Below are positions 27,399-35,540 of a stretch of 64,000 bases of DNA, in pieces (position 1 is the stretch's first letter; each line of letters starts with the position of its first letter). The translations under genes were made by a program, and so were the position numbers. Source of the DNA: Serratia sp. AKBS12 (GTDB taxonomy: Bacteria; Pseudomonadota; Gammaproteobacteria; Enterobacterales; Enterobacteriaceae); contig NZ_JANUSB010000010.1 of NCBI RefSeq assembly GCF_024793895.1, positions 62,001 through 126,000 on the forward strand. Reading direction: 5' to 3'. The notes below the pieces were generated by a model. It made no database searches, was not told where the DNA came from, and was given only the letters and a program-made list of their open reading frames with translations.

Positions 27399-27853
27399 TG
27401 CCCCAGGGACATAACACGCCTTCACTGTATGAAATGCTCACCGGTCATTTTACCGGAGGGCTTGCTCTGTATCATGTCAGTGAAGAACATCAGGTCATCC
27501 TCTCGGTGCTGGATAACATACAGCGCATCCTTAACTGCCGTGCCGGCACGTTGGCGCATCTGCCGGACTACGGGCTGCCCGACATGACCAAAATCTTGCA
27601 GGGCATGCCGGGGACTGCCCATGAGCTGATGAGCACCCTGTCTGCTGTTCTGCTCAAATATGAGCCGCGCCTGAAAAAAATAACGGTTGTTTTATTGGAG
27701 CAGAACGTCCCCGGCGAACTGCGCTACGCCATTGATGCTGAGCTGAAGGGCATTGGCCTTGTGCGTTACGGCACCGAGTTTATGCCCGAGGGACGAGTGA
27801 TGCTGAGGCATCTGAAGCAACAGCAGTATCTCGACACAGCAACCCGTCTGTAA
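27398..27853 (+). CDS. tssE: T6SS baseplate protein TssE (gp25-like)
   Basis: A 151-aa gp25-like protein that starts sheath polymerisation at the baseplate. The motifs SVLDNIQRILNCRAGTLAHL and DYGLPDM are conserved in TssE. It is coupled to tssJ by a TGATG overlap. The 169 bp after it contain no intact gene. A frame there (from about 27896) reads MKVLFF-like hydrophobic residues only if a run of 7 T is shifted, and it is then stopped by TAG, so it may be the remains of a small membrane protein. Confidence 0.92.
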   Translation: MPQGHNTPSLYEMLTGHFTGGLALYHVSEEHQVILSVLDNIQRILNCRAGTLAHLPDYGLPDMTKILQGMPGTAHELMSTLSAVLLKYEPRLKKITVVLLEQNVPGELRYAIDAELKGIGLVRYGTEFMPEGRVMLRHLKQQQYLDTATRL

Positions 27854-28022
27854 CACCGACAGGTGCTTTATCCCGATCTGGACAACCTTTTGATGAAAGT
27901 ACTTTTTTTGGTCTGATTTTAGCGCTTCTGCCATAGCGGTTAACCTGGCAGTACCTGCAGATCCGCGCGAAGCTGCATAAACAGGAAGTACAGCACCACA
28001 CCCTTCATATGGATATTCAGCC

Positions 28023-29396
28023 ATGAATGACATTACTCATCGTAAAATCAAAACCGGCGGTGACCCGCGCACGCTACCGGATTATGCCGCCCTGCGTGAT
28101 GAACTGAGTAAGCTGACGCATCCGGCTCGCCCGGATGTGAACTGGCGATATGTCGAAAAACTCTGCCTCTCACTGTTTGAGCAGAACGGTGTGGAGCTAC
28201 AGACGGCGGCCTGGTACACGCTTGCGCGTACGCAACTGGCCGGCTTATTCGGGCTTAATGAAGGGCTGGCGATAATGGATGCCCTGATAAGCCATCAGTG
28301 GGGGGCGCTGTGGCCGCAGCCAGTCCATGCCCGCATGGAAATCCTCAGCAGTCTGAGTCAGCGCCTGCAGCAACGGATGCGCTCGCTCCCGCTAAATTAC
28401 AGCGACCTCAGCCAGCTGTATCGGGCGGAGCAGCTGCTTACCGGTCTGGGGGCGGTGTTGCAGCGTCTGGAGCTTAAGCATCTGAGCCAGCTCGATACGT
28501 TGCGTACTCTGCTGCACAACAGTGCTGCCAGGCTGGAAAGTTCTGACTCAGACACAGCCATTCAGACTGGTATCGTGTTGCCTGCCAGCGTAATCAATAG
28601 GGCAGAAATATCAACAGGCTCCCATGCTGGTAGTCCGTCTGACGATGTTCGGGCGCCAGACAGCGCAGTGCAGTGGGTTTACGTTGCGCAACCGGGACAT
28701 CAACCTAACGTGGAGGTGCTGGCGGCAATGCCGACTCCGGTCAAAAAGTGGAAATCCTTCGTTGCCGGGATGTGTACCATGCTGCTGATAAGCATCGTTG
28801 CCATATGGAGCTGGCAGTATCTTCACCGGCCTGATCCGTTACAGGTTCAGCTTACAGCCTCACTGGCTCCGTTCCCTGCCACTCTCACGCCTGAACAACT
28901 GGAGATGTTGCGTCAGCAGACTCCGTTACCGCAGGACCTTATTGCCCAGACACAGCGGCAGCTTGCCCGACTGGATAAGTTGCCGCCTGACTGGAATATT
29001 GCATACGGCAGAAAACTCATCGAACAGGTTCAGGCGTTGTGGCCGGAGCAGGCTAAGCCACTGATACAACAGTGGCAACAACAGGTTCACGTCTCAGCGT
29101 TGTCAACTGATGCAATGAATAGCTGGCATGAAGGCATGATACAGCTTCAGACACTTGCCGATAAACTGAATGCGCTTGACGGTCAGAAGGGAAAATACAT
29201 CACCGTCAGTGAACTTAAATCGCAGGTCTTTGGCGTGCTGACAAGCTTTAGGCAGACCGTGCCGGTGGAAGAACAGTTTCGTCTGCTGAATCAGTTGCCT
29301 GAAGGCGCGCTGCAGCGTCAGCAGCAGGTCCGGCAGGTCGAGCAACGTCTCCGGGCGCAAATCTCTACGCTGGCGCAGGAAAAACAACGTGACTAA
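28023..29396 (+). CDS. VasL-like T6SS protein with ImpA_N domain and a membrane helix
   Basis: A 457-aa protein. The N-terminal ImpA_N domain (about residues 10-130; GGDPRTLPDYAALRDELSKL, then WYTLARTQLAGLFGLNEGL) is followed by a low-complexity linker. One transmembrane helix lies at about residues 242-266, and a Gln-rich, mostly helical periplasmic tail ends the protein. This architecture is that of VasL-type partners of TssA. It is the last gene of the T6SS island; the tRNA-derived repeats begin only 30 bp after its stop. Confidence 0.8.
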   Translation: MNDITHRKIKTGGDPRTLPDYAALRDELSKLTHPARPDVNWRYVEKLCLSLFEQNGVELQTAAWYTLARTQLAGLFGLNEGLAIMDALISHQWGALWPQPVHARMEILSSLSQRLQQRMRSLPLNYSDLSQLYRAEQLLTGLGAVLQRLELKHLSQLDTLRTLLHNSAARLESSDSDTAIQTGIVLPASVINRAEISTGSHAGSPSDDVRAPDSAVQWVYVAQPGHQPNVEVLAAMPTPVKKWKSFVAGMCTMLLISIVAIWSWQYLHRPDPLQVQLTASLAPFPATLTPEQLEMLRQQTPLPQDLIAQTQRQLARLDKLPPDWNIAYGRKLIEQVQALWPEQAKPLIQQWQQQVHVSALSTDAMNSWHEGMIQLQTLADKLNALDGQKGKYITVSELKSQVFGVLTSFRQTVPVEEQFRLLNQLPEGALQRQQQVRQVEQRLRAQISTLAQEKQRD

Positions 29397-29426
29397 TAGC
29401 AGGGAGGAGATCCGTTGATATGAATA

Positions 29427-29906
29427 TGGTGCCCGGACTCGGACCACCGTCGTGTGCGACGGATGGAACAACGCTTGGCGTTGGCCCGCAGGGTGAGGCC
29501 GTCAGGCCGAATAATCGAACGCAGTTCGATGGAGAGTCCGTACGCCAGAAAGCAAAAAACCCGCCATAGGCGGGTTCTTCTAAATATGGTGCCCGGACTC
29601 GGACCACCGTCGTGTGCGACGGATGGAACAACGCTTGGCGTTGGCCCGCAGGGTGAGGCCGTCAGGCCGAATAATCGAACGTAGTTCGATGGAGAGTCCG
29701 TATGTCAGAAAGCAAAAAACCCGCCATAGGCGGGTTCTTCTAAATATGGTGCCCGGACTCGGACCACCGTCGTGTGCGACGGATGGAACAACGCTTGGCG
29801 TTGGCCCGCAGGGGGAGGCCATCAGGCCGAATAATCGAACGTAGTTCGATGGAGAGTCCGTATGCCAGAAAGCAAAAAACCCGCCATAGGCGGGTTCTTC
29901 TAAATA
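29427..29906 (-). repeat. Three tandem 160-bp repeats derived from the tRNA-Phe 3' end
   Basis: Units begin at 29427, 29587 and 29747, and the tRNA itself begins at 29907, so the period is exactly 160 bp. Each unit opens with TGGTGCCCGGACTCGGA, the complement of the last 17 nt of the tRNA including CCA. Each also carries the hairpin CCGTCGTGTGCGACGG, a second hairpin around ATCGAAC/GTTCGAT, and a copy of the tRNA terminator. The copies differ at only a few bases. The layout recalls the rtT repeats downstream of E. coli tyrT. Confidence 0.9.
29874..29896 (-). terminator. Terminator of tRNA-Phe
   Basis: On the - strand an 8-bp stem AACCCGCC/GGCGGGTT with a 3-base loop is followed by TTTTTT. 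It lies 11 nt after the tRNA 3' end. Identical hairpins recur in each upstream-coordinate repeat unit (near 29554-29576 and 29714-29736). Confidence 0.85.
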
Positions 29907-29982
29907 TGGTGCCCGGACTCGGAATCGAACCAAGGACACGGGGATTTTCAATCCCCTGCTCTACCGACTGAGCTATCCGGGC
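29907..29982 (-). tRNA. pheV: tRNA-Phe (GAA)
   Basis: The complement reads as a 76-nt tRNA beginning GCCCGGATAGCTCAGTCGG, with anticodon GAA in the loop TTGAAAA, the T-arm GGTTCGATTCC and an encoded CCA end. It matches enterobacterial tRNA-Phe. The neighbouring speC is the same neighbour as at E. coli pheV, a well-known integration site for genomic islands. The T6SS island lies on its 3' side, as expected for integration at a tRNA 3' end, although no integrase is seen here. Confidence 0.97.
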
Positions 29983-29992
29983 AACGGGGCGC

Positions 29993-30021
29993 ATTAAACC
30001 GTAAAGGCCGCCCGCCGTCAA
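29993..30021 (-). promoter_or_regulatory. Promoter of tRNA-Phe
   Basis: On the - strand TTGACG (30021-30016) and TTTAAT (29998-29993) are separated by 17 bp. A GC-rich discriminator (GCGCCCC) follows, as in stringently controlled stable-RNA promoters. Confidence 0.7.
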
Positions 30022-30670
30022 CGGGTTTCTGTCACAAAGCCGTTCAGTTGCTCTATTTTCAGTCAGTTAGCCACGGCGCGGCACCGAAGGTGGCGGCTAT
30101 CGCCTGATAATTATGCAGTAACTCCGTGTCCTTATACCGTTTTGATTTTACTGTGCTTTATTTTAAACTCATAAATTACAACGATTTGCATAAAAAAATG
30201 CAGTCATCTCCACAGGAATTGTCACTTGAACCACGCAATGAAACATGCAATCATTGCGCAAATTTTATCACCCCATATCATATAACGGCGATCTCGCTGA
30301 TCTAAGCAGAGGATTACGGGCATGACTGGTTTTGTAGCACTAGCGCCATCGCGCACCAGACATTTACAGATGCCTTCCCGCCGCCGTGCTTTTTACCGAA
30401 CACCATTCTCCCGATCCTCCCATCTTTGTATGCGGTAAGGCCAGCCGATGCTCGCTGTTAGGCATTATTAAAAATAGAGCCAACGCTCTGATTTTACTGA
30501 TGCCTATCGGACGCTGCCGATCCCAGTTGCCGATAGTTGCCTGATGCCCGTTCATCAGCCGGTTACGCCTGTCTCAAGCGCTGCCGGGCGTCATTTGCCG
30601 GGATAACCGCAGTTATCTCATCACGTGCCCATGGCACACCCTCATCCTTAACAGTTTGAGAGTTAGCTCT
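30022..30670 (+). promoter_or_regulatory. Long speC leader region
   Basis: A 649-bp gap before speC. A possible promoter is TTGCGC (30254-30259) with TATCAT (30276-30281). An Arg-rich leader ORF follows at 30322-30438. After the leader ORF come inverted repeats: AGAGC/GCTCT near 30475-30490, followed by GATTTTA, and CTATCGG with CCGATAG near 30505-30537. The length and order (promoter, short ORF, about 230 nt of structured RNA, decarboxylase gene) suggest control by attenuation. Confidence 0.45.
30322..30438 (+). CDS. Candidate regulatory leader peptide upstream of speC
   Basis: A 38-codon frame with a good ribosome site (AGAGGA, about 9 bases before the ATG). It encodes MTGFVALAPSRTRHLQMPSR, then RRAFYRTPFSRSSHLCMR and TAA. 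Eight residues are Arg, and the last codon is the rare Arg codon CGG. E. coli SpeFL, the ornithine-sensing arrest peptide before speF, is also short, Arg-rich, contains an R-T-x-H-I segment and ends in Arg before the stop. Here R-T-R-H-L and a C-terminal Arg are seen. The resemblance is limited and the ORF is too short to prove from one sequence. Confidence 0.45.
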   Translation: MTGFVALAPSRTRHLQMPSRRRAFYRTPFSRSSHLCMR

Positions 30671-32836
30671 ATGAAAGAATTGAAAATAGCAACCAGCGCC
30701 GGCCTGGTCGCCAGCATCGAAACCCTGCGTGAAGTGGTGCGCATCGAGCAGACCGATTATACCGATGTGGCGGCGGTGGTGGTGTCCGTCAAGGACGTTG
30801 ACGCCGGCATCCTGACGCATTTACAGGCCACCGGGTTTGCCATCCCGACCTTCGTTGCCGTTGAGGGGCAAGAGCATCTTTCGCCGGATTACCTGCCGTT
30901 TATTACCGGCGTATTCGCCCTGAGCCATGCCACCAAGGCGTTTTACATGGCGCAGCTGGAAGCGGCGGCGGATGCCTACGAGCAGGCGTTGCTGCCGCCG
31001 TTTTTCAAAACGCTGAAGACCTATGTGGAAATGGAAAACTCGACCTTTGCCTGTCCAGGGCATCAGGGCGGCGAGTTTTTTCGCAAGCATCCGGCCGGAC
31101 GCAAGTTCTTCGAGTTTTACGGTGAAACCCTGTTCCGTTCCGATATGTGCAATGCCGACGTTAAGCTCGGCGATCTGCTGATCCACGAAGGTTCGGCCAA
31201 AGATGCGCAAAAACATGCGGCGCGGGTATTTAACGCCGATAAGACCTATTTTGTGCTGAACGGCACCTCGGCGGCGAACAAGGTGGTGACCAACGCCTTG
31301 CTGACGCGTGGCGATCTGGTGTTGTTCGATCGCAACAACCATAAATCCAATCACCATGGCGCATTGCTACAGGCGGGGGCGACGCCGATATATCTGGAAA
31401 CCGCGCGTAATCCGTTTGGATTTATTGGCGGCATCGATGCCCACTGCTTCGATGAAGATTATCTGCGGGCGCAGATCCGTGAAGTCGCGCCGCACAAGGC
31501 CGGCGAGGCGCGGCCATTCCGTTTGGCCATCATCCAGCTCGGTACCTATGACGGGACTATTTATAATGCCCGCCAGGTTATCGACACCATCGGTCATCTG
31601 TGCGACTACATCCTGTTTGATTCCGCCTGGGTGGGTTATGAAGGCTTTATTCCGATGCTCAAGGAGTGCTCGCCGTTGCTGCTGGAACTGGATGAACTCG
31701 ATCCGGGCATTTTCGTTACCCAGTCGGTGCACAAGCAGCAGGCCGGTTTTTCGCAGACCTCGCAGATCCACAAAAAAGACGAGCACATCAAAGGGCAGAA
31801 GCGTCACTGCAACCATAAGCACCTCAACAATGCCTTTATGTTGCACGCCTCGACCAGCCCGTTTTACCCGCTGTTTGCCGCGCTGGACGTTAACGCCAAA
31901 ATGCACGCCGGCGAGGCAGGGCGCCGCATGTGGATGGATTGTGTGAAGCTGGGGATCGAAACGCGCAAGCAGCTGTTGCAACGTTGCTCGCAGCTGAAGC
32001 CGTTTATTCCGTTGCAGGTTGCCGGGCAGGATTGGCAGACGTTTGCCACCGATGAAATTGCTAGCGATGCGCGCTTCTTTACCTTTGTACCGGGCGAGTC
32101 GTGGCACGGTTTTGCCGGTTACGCGCAGGATCAGTATCTGGTCGATCCCTGCAAGCTGCTGCTGACCACGCCGGGCATTGATGCGGTTACCGGCCAGTAC
32201 AGCGCGTTCGGCGTTCCGGCCACCATTCTGGCCAACTTCCTGCGGGAAAACGGCATCGTGCCGGAAAAATGCGATCTGAACTCGATCCTGTTCCTGCTGA
32301 CGCCGGCGGAGAACCCGGCCAAGATGGCGCATCTGGTGGATATGCTGGTGCAGTTCGAACGTTACGTTGAACAGGACGCACCGCTGAGTGAGGTATTGCC
32401 GACGGTTTATCGCAAGAACGAGCAGCGCTATCGCGGCTATACCCTGCGCCAGCTGTGTCAGGAAATGCACGATCTGTACGTCAGCTATGACGTTAAGCAA
32501 CTGCAAAAAGAGATGTTCCGGCAGGATCATTTCCCGCCGGTGATGATGAATCCGCAGGATGCCAACGTGGAGTTCATTCGCGACAACGTCGAACTGGTAC
32601 CGATCGCCCAGGCCGAGGGGCGCATTGCCGCCGAAGGCGCGCTGCCTTATCCGCCAGGCGTGCTGTGCGTGGTGCCGGGCGAAGTGTGGGGTGGGGCGGT
32701 TCAGCGCTACTTCCTGGCGCTGGAAGCGGGCATCAACCGCCTGCCGGGGTTCTCGCCGGAGCTGCAAGGGGTCTATATTGAAAAGAAAGATCATGGCTGG
32801 AAGCGTATATTTGGTTACATGATCAAGCAGGCATGA
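30671..32836 (+). CDS. speC: Ornithine decarboxylase SpeC
   Basis: A 721-aa PLP-dependent decarboxylase that converts ornithine to putrescine and CO2. The N-terminal response-regulator-like wing domain is followed by the large PLP domain, with the lysine in SVHKQQAGFSQTSQ at residue 355, the same position as in E. coli SpeC. Segments such as FRADMCNADVKLGDLLIHEGSAKDAQK (seen here with RSDMC) resemble SpeC more than SpeF. The ATG at 30671 (MKELKIATSAG) aligns with the SpeC start; the frame is open five codons further up. Its long leader may regulate it. Confidence 0.92.
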   Translation: MKELKIATSAGLVASIETLREVVRIEQTDYTDVAAVVVSVKDVDAGILTHLQATGFAIPTFVAVEGQEHLSPDYLPFITGVFALSHATKAFYMAQLEAAADAYEQALLPPFFKTLKTYVEMENSTFACPGHQGGEFFRKHPAGRKFFEFYGETLFRSDMCNADVKLGDLLIHEGSAKDAQKHAARVFNADKTYFVLNGTSAANKVVTNALLTRGDLVLFDRNNHKSNHHGALLQAGATPIYLETARNPFGFIGGIDAHCFDEDYLRAQIREVAPHKAGEARPFRLAIIQLGTYDGTIYNARQVIDTIGHLCDYILFDSAWVGYEGFIPMLKECSPLLLELDELDPGIFVTQSVHKQQAGFSQTSQIHKKDEHIKGQKRHCNHKHLNNAFMLHASTSPFYPLFAALDVNAKMHAGEAGRRMWMDCVKLGIETRKQLLQRCSQLKPFIPLQVAGQDWQTFATDEIASDARFFTFVPGESWHGFAGYAQDQYLVDPCKLLLTTPGIDAVTGQYSAFGVPATILANFLRENGIVPEKCDLNSILFLLTPAENPAKMAHLVDMLVQFERYVEQDAPLSEVLPTVYRKNEQRYRGYTLRQLCQEMHDLYVSYDVKQLQKEMFRQDHFPPVMMNPQDANVEFIRDNVELVPIAQAEGRIAAEGALPYPPGVLCVVPGEVWGGAVQRYFLALEAGINRLPGFSPELQGVYIEKKDHGWKRIFGYMIKQA

Positions 32837-34047
32837 TGCAAGGGCCGGCGCTGCCGGCCCGAAGTGCGGATGTGACAAATAAGGCCGGCGCCACTACAGT
32901 GAATGAAGCGCTACTGGCAATAGGCATGGTGATGGAAGATAAAAATTATTCTGCCTGGGTGGCAAGCGAAAAGCGTGACGCGATCTTTTACAGTTTCGGC
33001 TGGTTTTTATTGGTCAATCTTCTGGTATCCCTGTTTCTGTTTTTCCATCGTTTTCGTTCAACCGATTACGATTCAAGCGCGGATTTCATGCAGAATGCGC
33101 CGGCAATCGTCGCGGTATCGCTGGTGTCTGCCCTGGCGTATCTGATACTGAAACTGCTCACACCGCACAGCAAGCGGGGCGCCTGGTGGGTGCTGGTGGG
33201 CTGCGTGGCGCTGTTGGCGCTATTGTGGTGCGTGGTGTTCGATCACCTGATTGACCTTAACGCGGTTAACCTGATTTACCCATTGACCGTCGCGTTGATG
33301 TTCTCGGCGCTGATCCCGTTTTACCTGTCTCCAATGCTGCTGTTTCTGTTTTCGGTGCCGATCCTCAGTATGGTGATTGGCGAAAACATTGTGATTCGCG
33401 GCGCATTCTCTCTGGTTAACCTGGCCTCATATGCGCTGATACTGATACTGCTCTACTCCGCCAAACGGATGCTGGAAAAGTGGTTTATGCTGGCGATGGA
33501 ACGTGAGCGGGAAAACCGGCGTCTGATTGAGCGCCTGAGCAAGCTGGCGCACCGCGATCCATTGACCGGTCTGTCCAACCGCCGCTACTTCAATGCCTAC
33601 TTCGATTCGGTATTTGTCCGCGAATCCTCAGGGGTAGAGCATTTTTCAGTGATCCTGATCGACGTTGACTATTTTAAGAAATATAACGACCACTATGGGC
33701 ATCAGGCTGGCGATGAGTGTCTGGTGCGGCTGGCGGAATGTTTTCTGCGCTGCGTGCGGCGTTCGCAGGATCTGGTTGCACGTTACGGTGGCGAAGAATT
33801 TATCATTCTGCTGCCGAAGGCCGACCTGCATGAAGCCGTGGCGGTGGCCGAACGCATCAAGACGCAGGTGGCGGCGTTGCAAATTCCGCATGCGCAATCC
33901 GGCGTGTCGCCATGGGTCAGCGTTAGTCAGGGCATTGCCCAGTGGCGGCCTGGCGTCGACAAGCAACGGCTGATCGCCAGTGCCGATCGGGCGCTGTATC
34001 AGGCCAAATCTCAGGGGCGCAGCAGTTATCAGGTTGCCGACAGCTAA
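32833..34047 (+). CDS. Membrane diguanylate cyclase (GGDEF)
   Basis: A protein of up to 404 aa. About six membrane helices (residues 50-210) are followed by a short coiled linker and a GGDEF domain. The active site reads YGGEEF, an active variant, and the RSQD motif five residues before it is a product-inhibition I-site. It should make cyclic-di-GMP from two GTP, controlling motility and biofilm. The longest frame overlaps the speC stop (ATGATG), but ATGs at 32926 or 32932 are also possible because a hairpin covers the first codons; no start has a strong ribosome site. Cotranscription with speC is likely. Confidence 0.85.
   Translation: MMQGPALPARSADVTNKAGATTVNEALLAIGMVMEDKNYSAWVASEKRDAIFYSFGWFLLVNLLVSLFLFFHRFRSTDYDSSADFMQNAPAIVAVSLVSALAYLILKLLTPHSKRGAWWVLVGCVALLALLWCVVFDHLIDLNAVNLIYPLTVALMFSALIPFYLSPMLLFLFSVPILSMVIGENIVIRGAFSLVNLASYALILILLYSAKRMLEKWFMLAMERERENRRLIERLSKLAHRDPLTGLSNRRYFNAYFDSVFVRESSGVEHFSVILIDVDYFKKYNDHYGHQAGDECLVRLAECFLRCVRRSQDLVARYGGEEFIILLPKADLHEAVAVAERIKTQVAALQIPHAQSGVSPWVSVSQGIAQWRPGVDKQRLIASADRALYQAKSQGRSSYQVADS
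32842..32860 (+). terminator. GC-rich hairpin after speC
   Basis: A perfect 8-bp stem GGGCCGGC/GCCGGCCC with a 3-base loop starts 5 bases after the speC stop. No T-run follows, so it may be a pause or stability element rather than a full terminator. It also argues against translation of the cyclase from the overlapping ATG at 32833. Confidence 0.45.
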
Positions 34048-34050
34048 TGT

Positions 34051-34076
34051 AAAAAAGCCGGGATATCGATCCCGGC
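34051..34076 (-). terminator. Terminator of the mltC operon
   Basis: The stem GCCGGGAT/ATCCCGGC (34057-34076) is followed on the - strand by TTTTTT. It lies between the convergent cyclase and mltC genes. On the + strand the T-tail is weak. Confidence 0.75.
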
Positions 34077-34092
34077 CTTGAGATAACTGCGC

Positions 34093-35169
34093 TTAGCGGC
34101 GGCGGTAACTCTTCTGCGCGTTGTTCACCTTCACCAGATAGCGGCGAGACTCGCCGGCCGGGTGCTTGCTGGTCAATGTGGTGTATACATCGCCCGGCTG
34201 CATGCCGTTGATGATGCTGACCGCTTTGGTCCTGTCGCTTGAGAATACCCGTAGCACGCTACCCGCGCCGCCGTTATAGGCGGTAATCACCGCATAACGC
34301 CGCGAGGTCGGGTTCTGAATGCCGCCCAGATAGTTATTCTGCAAAATCGCCAGATAAGCGGTACCGGTATCGATGTTGTTCGCCGGGTCAAACAGATAGC
34401 TGCGGCTTGGCGTGCCCCATTTGCCGCGCATCTTGAACACGTCCTTGCCGGCGGTGTGCTGCATCACCTGCATCAGGCCCAGCGCATCGGAGCCGCTGAC
34501 CGCATACGGGTTAAAGCTCGATTCGGTTTGCATGATGGCCAGAATCAACGACTCTTCCACACCGTATTTTTCGGCCGCCTTACGCACCATCGGCAGGTAT
34601 TTGTGCGCGCGCTTGTCCAGGTGGTTGGGCACCAGTTGCACGGTGACCGAGTAGATCACGTGCAGGCCGGAGGTGCGTTTTTGCAGCTTGTTCTGTACCA
34701 GATAATCGGCAAAGTGCGAGGCGCGCCATTCCCAGCGGATCGCTTCGCCATTGTTGTCCAGTACCTGGCCATACAGGAACGGCTCTTTGCTGATCTGGAT
34801 GTCGTTGGCGTCGGAATACAGATCCACCGAACTTGGGTCGTCGCCCATCAGCAGGGTGGTGACGATCGCCTTGCGCAGGCTGTCGGCCGGATCGGTCGGG
34901 GAAATGGTTTCAAAGGTGATGGTGCCCGCATCAAAGTTGATGTGGCTGCGCGTCAGATATTGATCGGTATATTTGACGTAATCTTTCGGCCCGGCGATCA
35001 GAACTTCGTTCAGACCCCAGATGTTCTCGATGTTATGGGCAAACTGGCCCATCAGAATGTCGAAGCCGTTGGTGTCTTTTACCCAGGCTTCGTTGAACTC
35101 GTCGCTTTTTTTACCGGAACAGGAAATCAGCAAGGGTGCTATCACTAGCAAAGCTAAAATTTTCTTCAT
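34093..35169 (-). CDS. mltC: Membrane-bound lytic murein transglycosylase C
   Basis: A 358-aa outer-membrane lipoprotein (lipobox LLISC, Cys17) that cleaves peptidoglycan glycan strands, forming 1,6-anhydromuramic ends. The N-terminal DUF3393-type domain is followed by the SLT domain with the catalytic Glu in [28 protein letters not shown] and the [13 protein letters not shown] motif. It is the last gene of the mutY-yggX-mltC set, the standard enterobacterial order. Confidence 0.95.
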   Translation of the reverse strand: MKKILALLVIAPLLISCSGKKSDEFNEAWVKDTNGFDILMGQFAHNIENIWGLNEVLIAGPKDYVKYTDQYLTRSHINFDAGTITFETISPTDPADSLRKAIVTTLLMGDDPSSVDLYSDANDIQISKEPFLYGQVLDNNGEAIRWEWRASHFADYLVQNKLQKRTSGLHVIYSVTVQLVPNHLDKRAHKYLPMVRKAAEKYGVEESLILAIMQTESSFNPYAVSGSDALGLMQVMQHTAGKDVFKMRGKWGTPSRSYLFDPANNIDTGTAYLAILQNNYLGGIQNPTSRRYAVITAYNGGAGSVLRVFSSDRTKAVSIINGMQPGDVYTTLTSKHPAGESRRYLVKVNNAQKSYRRR

Positions 35170-35225
35170 CTTAAGCCGTAATATTTTTGGGTGATGCAGG
35201 GGCCAGCGCCCGGCCCCAAAACAGA

Positions 35226-35498
35226 TTATTCGCTCGGCGGTGTATAGCCTTCAATGTGGACGTCGTGCCCTTCAAACAGAAAACGCACCATTTCCGCTTC
35301 CAGCAGCTTGCGATCGTCTGGGTTCATCATATTGAGCTTTTTTTCGTTGATCAGCATGGTTTGCTTCTTCATCCATTCTGCCCAGGCTTCTTTCGAGATT
35401 TCGTTATAGATGCGTTTACCGATCTCGCCCGGATACAGTTGGAAATCCTGGCCTTCGGCCTCGCGTTGCAGGTAGGTACAAAAAATGGTTCTGCTCAT
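35226..35498 (-). CDS. yggX: Fe(II)-trafficking/oxidative protection protein YggX
   Basis: A 90-aa protein nearly identical to E. coli YggX. It begins [20 protein letters not shown] with the conserved Cys7, which matters for protecting Fe-S enzymes from oxidative damage. A GAGGAG ribosome site precedes the ATG. It lies between mutY, itself an Fe-S enzyme, and mltC in the same transcript. Confidence 0.95.
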   Translation of the reverse strand: MSRTIFCTYLQREAEGQDFQLYPGEIGKRIYNEISKEAWAEWMKKQTMLINEKKLNMMNPDDRKLLEAEMVRFLFEGHDVHIEGYTPPSE

Positions 35499-35540
35499 GC
35501 TAACTCCTCGTTGATAACGCTAGCCCGTTGTTTTTTTTAT

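Noticed and set aside
29427..29906. CRISPR-like tandem repeats
   Set aside because: The units are contiguous 160-bp copies with no unique spacers, and each contains a tRNA 3' end and a terminator.
29365..30021. Arg-rich open frames on both strands through the 160-bp repeats (about 76 to 123 codons)
   Set aside because: A 160-bp period shifts the frame in every unit. The frames run through hairpins, terminators and the tRNA and have no consistent ribosome sites; they are by-products of repetition.
31367..32878. Long - strand frame of 503 codons opposite speC
   Set aside because: It is antisense to a well-conserved enzyme, and the composition is typical of a shadow frame.
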